A model generated the notes under the pieces. It was not told where the DNA came from. It made no database searches and was given only the letters and a program-made list of their open reading frames with translations. DNA of 64,000 nucleotides. Origin: Pleurotus ostreatus/Saccharomyces cerevisiae fusant. Lineage: Eukaryota; Opisthokonta. Within the stretch, counting starts at the first letter, position 1. Every line of letters begins with the position of its first letter. Where the stretch lies: assembly GCA_024196135.1 (NCBI GenBank), contig JAMQCK010000024.1:107550-171549 (forward strand), given 5' to 3'. Positions 57,801 through 64,000 of this stretch are shown here, one piece after another. The position numbers were made by a program, and so were the translations under genes.

Positions 57801-58600
57801 AAGGAGCCGACAGCAACTGAGTATGTATATTCCCAGAGAGAGGTCAGGGATTACACTCGGTATTGTCGACGAGTGAGTCTCGCGCCGCAATTTGCCAACG
57901 GACGGGGGAGACGAGACGCGAGGAACGATGGTGATGGTCGGAAGCAACAAGCGCCCAATAAGCGCCCGTTGCCGCCCCGGCGCGGATGTCGGTCCGCCGC
58001 CCCCGATCGCCCTTGCACTGAGCGTCCACCTCGATTCCCATCCATCGCGGCTGTCCCCCGTCGTTCTGAGCGCGAATATCTGATTTTGAATACACAAGAT
58101 GACCATCTACGGCGAATGACGCGCTCAGCACCTCGGGGACGCGTCGGATTATCAAAATGAGCTCGCGCCAAGTTCCCCCGAATCTGCGCGGCGTCGTTCT
58201 CGGTGAGCGCGCATATCCCTGGCGTACACCATAGCTAAATGCTCAATTTCTTCCCCATACACGAGGACAATAGCTTTCGCTCATTAAGGCGCGTCGAGGC
58301 CATCTGTGCACTCCGATCCATATTATACACAACGTATACCCCTGCTCCGACAGCCATCACCCTCGCGCCCCGCTCGGCATACCACCGTCAACACGAGGCG
58401 TGCCCAAATGGCTCCCAAACATGTCTCCCCCACACGCTCATAACATAACTCTAGCCATTATGACCCAATGAACCTCGTAATCGCGCATATACCTCAAGTA
58501 CCCTCGTCCGCCCCCCGCGTCCCTCACCGTTTACCCGCGTTCTCGTTCTGAGAAGCGAGGCGATACTGGATTACATACATGACAGTTTTGATGGAACTTT
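54862..58600. other. Gene-poor region, left part
   Basis: About 3.7 kb with no convincing gene. Long overlapping ORFs occur on the minus strand at 54970-55580 but in several frames at once, with low-complexity Arg/Pro/Ser translations, typical of GC-rich non-coding DNA. An 86-codon plus-strand ORF at 57459-57719 (ending PDQRASSALLTREHEL) has a more natural composition and may be a gene fragment; I cannot name it. No transposase, reverse transcriptase or tRNA was seen. Confidence 0.45.
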
Positions 58601-60840
58601 GATACGCGATCCGGAAGGCGCCGCCGCCGTCGAATGCGCCCTGCTGCTCTCCCTTGGCGAGAGCAATGCATATACCGCTTACCCTTGCCAGAAATACCCC
58701 ATCACCAAGTCGACAATGTCATCAACACGTGCTCCGAGTAGCTCGCGAAATTCCAGGACGATGCGGGAGGCCGGCAGGTGCATGGCTTTGCATGCAGCTC
58801 AAAGCCTGCCAAATGGAGATTCAGGGTGATCGCACAAAGTTCGACTTTTCCTCCCTTCCCTCGCCGCCACTCGCGGCTCCCCGCCTTCGTCACGCGTCAC
58901 GCATGACCTCGTGTACCATCCCAAGGGCTTTGTCGATGTCTCTGTTTGGTAGTCCTCGATATAACAGCGTAGAACGGCATGTACTCTCAACGGCACACCA
59001 CGGAAGAGACGACGCCGAGCACCAGCCCCTCCGTCTCCGCGACTCCACGGGCGGCTTCCGCTCTCCGACAGGGTATGTTTCAACTCATTCCGCTTGCAAT
59101 CTGGCCGACATTCGTGCAGGGAGAGGCGGAAGATTGTATGCGCGCGAACCGCGCTTACTCCCAAATCTTCCGCTTTCCCTGGGCGCGCCGCGGCCCCAGA
59201 ATCCCGTCGACTTCCTGATTTGATGGCGGAACTCGGCCTGGAAGTTTGGGCGGTGGCCGGGCGGGGAGTTCTGCCGTTCTGCGAGGTATAAGAGGCGGCG
59301 GTGTGAAGCCTTTGATTCAGCATCCAACCTCTTCCCTTCCTTCCTCCTCCACTATCTCTGCAATCCTCTTCTCTTACTCGATATTCAGTGAGTCCTTCCT
59401 TTGAGTAGGCGTCTAGTCTTGCTAATAATTCCCTCGATCCAGGTCCGCTCTTGTTTGTTAGGTGAGTTTCTGATCTGTTGCGCAACAGTAGACTTTTAGT
59501 GACCACGTCCTTTCTAGCTTGACTCGCACTTCTATCGTGAGTAGTGAGTACTCTCATCACTTCCTACTCGCTCGCTAACTCTTATCAGGTTGTCTCATAC
59601 TCCGATGTCCCCCACTCGACTGCACAACGACGATCGCCATATCGCCGTGGGCTCACTGCCCCGCTTCATTGCACATGCCAGGTGCGTGCGGCTTCGACGG
59701 CCTCGGGGTACGCGCTAATGCACTCAGCAGGGACGTACAAGATGATCCGCTCGTCGCCGACGTCAATGGCGCGGGCACCTTCCTTCTGCGCATCGGCTCA
59801 CTTTTCTCATTACACCCCGGCGTCGAATCCAGAGCTCACTCATCCCATTGCGCGTCGTCAAAGTACGTCAACCCCGTGCCCTTCGCAACGATTGGCAGCG
59901 CAGTACATATGCCGCCCTCTCCCGGCGCTCCCGACATCGACTATTCACGTTGCACGGCGAGGCCATGCGGTCACACCTCCACGCAATTTCGTCGACGGTC
60001 CGACTGTCAGCGCGCTTCCTTCGCCGCTTTCACTCACACGTTCATTTTCTCGCCGCATTCGCTCTCAGCTTCGCGTTCAGGGTTGTCGACGACGCTGATA
60101 CGCGCGCCCTGATCGCTCCTCAAGACGGCGAACGTCGAATTTGTCCCACCACATTCCCCTTCCAGTCGACGACGCGACCCCACTGGTACCTTCTGTATCA
60201 CCGCCACCAGCCTCGCAAGCGTTTCCATTGCCGACGACATCGCGTGTATCGTGCGCGAAAGCACCCAGAGCGCTGTCACGGTAAGCTTTCTCATCATAGC
60301 AGACCGCATGCGGCAGCTGACGGCGTACGTACGAAGAATATAGACACCTTCCCAGGGCAACGTCCTTCCCTCCGACCACCATGAGTCACGCCCTTCACCG
60401 CGCGGGGAGGACTTCGCGCTCTGCGCCGTCCCCCGTTTTCGTCGTCGTGCGCGCCTGCGCCCTACACGCGAGTCCCAAGCCTGGTAGACCGGTGGGAGCG
60501 TGCTCGACACGCGCGGGACACGGACAGTGCGTGCAGCGTCACGACTGGCTGCTTTACCGGTGCGCCCTTGCCCCTCTCGCATAGCCGCCTCGCTGACTCT
60601 ATTCGCACAGATCGCACGCCCGACCCCCTTGGCGATGCAGAAGCAGCCTTTAAGGGTCTCGAGACCGTTGTCATCTTGTCGATGCCCTCCTTACCCCACC
60701 CCTCCCAACCGAATCCCAACGGCGAACAACCCCGGTGAGTCTGTGGGCGTGCCGTTATTCTGCCAGTCGCGTGAACATCGTCTTCAGGCCATTTCCTCTG
60801 GTTTTGAGCCGCCGAACGCACGCGTGCGCACCCTACGCAA
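58601..60840. other. Gene-poor region with a promoter-like segment
   Basis: A TATAAG box at 59287-59292 is followed by a CT-rich leader and a chain of short stretches bounded by good GT..AG signals between 59390 and 59870. This resembles a fungal promoter with several 5' introns. Downstream, three overlapping open frames run from 59550 to 60384 without a recognisable domain. It may be an expressed but unrecognised gene, or a decayed one; I do not call a CDS. Confidence 0.35.
59287..59292 (+). promoter_or_regulatory. Possible TATA box of an unassigned transcription unit
   Basis: TATAAG followed after about 30 nt by a pyrimidine-rich leader (CTCTTCCCTTCCTTCCTCC), the usual look of a strong fungal promoter. 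Confidence 0.35.
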
Positions 60841-62300
60841 GGAAATTAAAAATCAGGGGGCGTAGCTGGACCCCTTGTGTGGAGGAGGCGGCGCAACATG
60901 GCGAGCAATAGCGTCTTTATCATGCCCCCTTGTCCATTTCCCCCTTATACGCCCCCGTTTCTGTAAAGAAGAGCTGACCTCCGTTTTCAGATATTTTCTC
61001 GCAGGCCGCTAACCGCCGGAGGCATGCGCGCGCACGCTCGGCGGTCGATGCGACGAGGGTGGGGTTCCTCCCCTCTACGGGTTTGGGGGGATGCGCACCC
61101 CGAATGGATTTTGGCAAGTCAGTGTTCTGGTCATCTTCGATGTTGTATGCTGATACAATATCCGAAATAGTAGCAATACCCCTTACCACTGACGAAGGGG
61201 GTATGCAAGGCTCGCTTCTTGCCTGATGACGTGTGGGAGGGGGGTGAGTGCGAGAAAAGCGAAGTTCTGGAGAAAAGGGTTAGGGTAGGGGAGGCTCGGC
61301 CGGGCGTCGGATACGCGCACGCGTGATTTATTTTGCGCCGAGGAGAGAGAGAGAAAGGGGCCTGCTCGAGCGAAAGAGGGATGTGGAGAGGGGTGGGATG
61401 CATTTGATGTTGACGAAGTTGATATGCGGCGGGAGGGAGAGGAAGGAGACAGCTCCGAGAGAAAATGAGGGAGGGGGGAGGGGTGCAATTTGCAAGGGGG
61501 AGGTGGGGCCCCTTTGAGGTGTTTTCTTTTTGACCTCGGGCTGCCGGCGACAAGCCCGTCGAAGGGGGTACTTTCCCCTCACCGAAAGTCGCCGTCTAGA
61601 GGGGGGCTACCTCTAAAGTCGTCGGAGCGACGGACAGGGTGAGAGCTCGACCCCCTTCACCTACGTCTTCCGGCGGACGCGATGGTGTACTGACTCTCGC
61701 TCAGGACGACGTCTGAGGATGCTGAACCGCCGGAGGCAAGTGTGTGTACCCTCTGCGAAGGTCGCGACAACTCGGAGGGAGGGGTGTCCTCCCCCCTCGT
61801 AAAAGACCGCTGGGCGAAGTTGGGAGGGGAGTGAGGGTGCCCCTTCGCGAAGGGGAATCTACTCATGGTTCGCAGTCTCGGACCTCCGACCAGAATGACC
61901 CGCTAACTCCACCGACAGATGTTCCCGCCCATGCTTTCGCACTGCTGGAGGCGCGCGTGGGCTCCTCGATGGAGATGCGAAGTGGGGGAGGGGCCCTCAC
62001 CCCACCTTCGCGCGACCTACGGGTACGTTTGGTAGCACCCTCCACCCAATCACGGCGCTAATATTATACTTCAGGACGTTGGCAACTACCGCAGCTGCTG
62101 GCCGACGCCTTCGCGGGGAGGGAGGGGGGCGTAATTTGCATCGAAGGCGCGTAAAAACGCCCCCTTCTATCAATTCCTGAACTGAATTTGATTTCAGGTA
62201 TTTATGTACAGACGGGCGGGGGTCGCCTCTGCGTTCCCGACGAAGAGCGCGCAGGAAGGGGGAGCGATGAGGAGGGTGCGCGAAGGGGGGAGGGTGTGGC
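60841..62300. repeat. Diverged GC-rich repeat cluster
   Basis: Three related stretches of about 65 bp start near 61012 (ACCGCCGGAGGCATGCGCG), 61726 (ACCGCCGGAGGCAAGTGTG) and 61947 (CTGGAGGCGCGCGTGGGCT), each running into a G-rich then CCTCCCC-like end. The word GGGGGCGTA or its complement occurs at about 60855, 60950, 62125 and 62152 in two inverted pairs. Strong purine/pyrimidine strand asymmetry runs through the segment. I read it as decayed repetitive DNA rather than genes. Confidence 0.45.
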
Positions 62301-62319
62301 GCATTTGGGAAGATGAGTA

Positions 62320-62600
62320 TGGTGCGTACTGACCGTCATCCCCTCCCTATCTTTCTCGTCCTTCGCCCCTCTCCTCATCGCCTCCCCCTCCTCATTGCCA
62401 CCCCCCTCCTCATCGCCTCTCTCATCGCCTCCCCCTCCCCTTTCCTCGGTACCCCTTCCTTCCCCCCTCCTTCCGTCCGCCTGACAACTCTGACCCACTT
62501 GTTAAGCCGTTCCTCAGCTCCCTTCTCGCCCGCGTATCCCTTCTTCCCTCCGCCCATCCCCAATCTCCCCTTCCCTCGCGTCTTCGCCCCCTTCGCCGAC
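62320..62600 (+). repeat. Pyrimidine-rich low-complexity tract
   Basis: About 280 bp dominated by C and T on the plus strand, with repeated CTCCTCATCGCCTCC-type words between 62365 and 62440. The open frame across it (Pro/Ser/Leu-rich) is a composition artefact. Confidence 0.6.
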
Positions 62601-62613
62601 CTCCCCCCGCCGC

Positions 62614-62688
62614 CTTAGCACGTTAACGAGGCCCCCTTAGCACATTTCCAAGGCACCCTTAGCGCATTTCCACGGCACCCTCGGCACC
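62614..62688 (+). repeat. 22-bp tandem repeat, 3.4 copies
   Basis: Units at 62614-62635, 62636-62657 and 62658-62679, plus a 9-bp partial to 62688. The consensus starts CTTAGCACATTTCCAAGGCA; units 2 and 3 differ at two bases and unit 1 is more diverged. Confidence 0.85.
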
Positions 62689-63284
62689 GACAATACGGAT
62701 CGGAGTGCGCTCTAATTGATGAAGTGAGCACGCGGTGAGAGGGAGTGCAGGAGGAGTGAGTGTTGGAGGAGGAGGGGAAGGTAGGAGTCGGAAAATACGA
62801 GGGGAGCGCATGTGGACACGCGGAATATGTGACGATGAGAGGTCCGGCACTTGGGGGGTGCGGTGGCCGTAAGGGCATCGACGGCGAGACAGCCCTCCCT
62901 TCCCCCTTCTCCACCTCCTCGACTTGCTGATTCGCATGTATAGCTCTTGCCGCCTGCGAGACATTCTCGCAAACTGTGTGGCGACGTCAGCAAGGTACGC
63001 CGAGGTGAAGAGGATGGGTGAGCCGAAGTGAAGGGGGAAGGGGACTGCGAGCGGAAGGGGGGAAGGTGCGCTACGGACGGTGCGGGGGAGCGCTATGTCG
63101 ACGGCGCGGTTGCGCGTACTACGTACATCGTAGAGTGCGTAGTCACTCAATGATAAATTCAGTTGCTGCCTCCACTTGCGCGCGAGGAGGGGGTGAAGGG
63201 GTGCGAGGGCAGTGTCTTTCGACTTCTCGTCTCTCGCCCGCAATCCCACCGTCCGCGCGTCGCCCTTCATCCCTTCGCAAGCCA
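62689..63284. other. Gene-poor region before the right RIB1 copy
   Basis: About 600 bp of GC-rich, partly purine-rich sequence without a credible gene. The next clear signal is the start of similarity to the left RIB1 segment near 63285. Confidence 0.4.
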
Positions 63285-64000
63285 TTCCCGATGTATGCAA
63301 GACTGAAAATTACATTTGGTATGAGTACTGGCCGTACTTTTGCTTCTATGTAAGTGATAAGTGATAGCGATGCGATGATAGTCTGAGCTCCACAGCCCCC
63401 GAGCATAATCGTCCAGTACGCGTCGCAAGGTGCCAACCACTATTGTGTGAGCGCTCCGTCCATCCACAGCGGCAGCATGTGTCCCATCTTCAGCACCTTC
63501 GTCCGCAGGTACTTGTCCAGGTCCTCGCCATGAACTGCGCCGCCACCGATCAGCGTCGCACCAGCGGGGGCGTACTCCTCCGCTGGCGTGACTGGCAGTC
63601 CGTCCTCCGCCACCGCGCGCGCCTGCCAGCTGCGCGGAACCATCGGGACGCGCTCGACGACGCGCAAGCCCTCCGACTCGAGCGCCGCGACCTTGTCCGG
63701 GTTGTTCGTGAGCACGCGGACGCCGTCGGCGAGCCCGAGATCGCGCAGGATGGCGCCGGCGATGTCGTACGCGCGCTCGTCCGCGCGGTGGCCGAGCAGG
63801 AGGTTCGCGGCGACGGTGTCGTGGCCGATGTCCTGGAGGTTGTAGGCGCGGAGCTTGCTGAGGAGGCCGATGCCGCGGCCCTCCTGGCGGAGGTAGACGA
63901 CGGCGCCGCGGCCGGCGCGGGCGATGCGGCGGATGGCCTCGTCGAGCTGCTCGCCGCAGTCGCAGCGCTGGCTGCCGACGGTCTCGCCGGTGAAGCACTC
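63285..64000. repeat. Right copy of the duplicated RIB1 segment
   Basis: Direct-orientation partner of 54050-54780; see the left copy for the comparison. The window ends inside it. Confidence 0.9.
63440..64000 (-). CDS. RIB1: GTP cyclohydrolase II (RIB1) copy 2, 5' part beyond window
   Basis: Minus-strand open frame entering from the right window edge and ending at the stop at 63440-63442. It covers the catalytic core from the ECFTGETVGSQRCDC zinc-cysteine region through RQEGRGIGLLSKLRAYNL, GHRADERAYDIAGAILRDL, LTNNPDKVAALESEGLRVV and the tail LPLWMDGALTQ. The predicted protein in this range equals that of copy 1. The region where copy 1 is broken lies just outside the window, so I cannot tell whether this copy is intact; as riboflavin synthesis needs one working gene, this is the better candidate. 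Confidence 0.85.
   Translation of the reverse strand, partial: ECFTGETVGSQRCDCGEQLDEAIRRIARAGRGAVVYLRQEGRGIGLLSKLRAYNLQDIGHDTVAANLLLGHRADERAYDIAGAILRDLGLADGVRVLTNNPDKVAALESEGLRVVERVPMVPRSWQARAVAEDGLPVTPAEEYAPAGATLIGGGAVHGEDLDKYLRTKVLKMGHMLPLWMDGALTQ

Noticed and set aside
58799..59560. A 253-codon minus-strand frame
   Set aside because: Runs across the promoter-like TATA segment, has no domain and no codon-use resemblance to neighbours.
60118..60360. Possible exon resembling a cyclin-like or other helical domain
   Set aside because: About 80 open codons with a plausible look, but no conserved motif could be matched and a stop lies just upstream.
59544..60384. Three overlapping plus-strand frames of 147-184 codons
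   Set aside because: All three frames are open at once and none has a recognisable motif, so I could not choose one; kept only as an orphan-unit finding.
1..64000. tRNA genes and CRISPR arrays
   Set aside because: I looked for T-loop words flanked by stems and for regularly spaced repeats and found none; a covariance-model search would be decisive for tRNAs.

Overview
This 64-kb window reads as nuclear DNA of a filamentous basidiomycete, most likely an Agaricomycete and perhaps a polypore. That is an inference from GC-rich coding sequence, genes split by many introns of about 45-60 bp with GT..AG ends, short intergenic spaces, and a gene set (VPS17, PEX14, branching enzyme, wood-decay type P450/BTB/F-box families, PL1 pectate lyase, GH17) typical of that group. 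I see no tRNA, rRNA, CRISPR array, virus or bacterial operon.

Layout. 0-16 kb: a cytochrome P450 (minus, cut by the window start) diverges from a BTB/POZ protein gene; then a C2H2 zinc-finger protein, a 2-oxoglutarate/Fe(II) dioxygenase with a mitochondrial-type leader, RCC1 (Ran exchange factor), deoxyhypusine hydroxylase (minus) and a secreted pectate lyase. 16-36 kb is nearly all minus strand: a membrane-anchored spermidine-synthase-fold protein, an M28 transferrin-receptor/PSMA-like peptidase, glycogen branching enzyme, PEX14, a cyclopropane-fatty-acid-synthase-like methyltransferase, and a long protein with a C-terminal XPF-like domain resembling meiotic SHOC1/Zip2. The last shares a 521-bp bidirectional promoter with an HMG-box factor. 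36-54 kb: HMG-box factor, VPS17, GH17 glucanase, NAP1, a divergent pair of paralogous F-box-like genes separated by a 455-bp inverted-repeat transposon, a small single-pass membrane protein and a haloacid-dehalogenase-type hydrolase.

54-64 kb is different: about 8.6 kb without a convincing gene, bracketed by two near-identical, same-strand copies of the GTP cyclohydrolase II (RIB1) 3' part. The left copy appears recently broken; the right copy runs off the window. Between them lie diverged GC-rich repeats, a long pyrimidine tract and a 22-bp tandem repeat.

Most genes are unrelated housekeeping or accessory functions, as expected in a fungus; there is no obvious biosynthetic cluster. The strongest special signals are the hAT-like element with an 8-bp target duplication between the F-box paralogues, and the RIB1 duplication with a decaying copy. 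I did not find a wholly new system that I would defend. Gene models were built by hand from splice signals and reading-frame continuity; several close exactly in phase, which I state where it holds.
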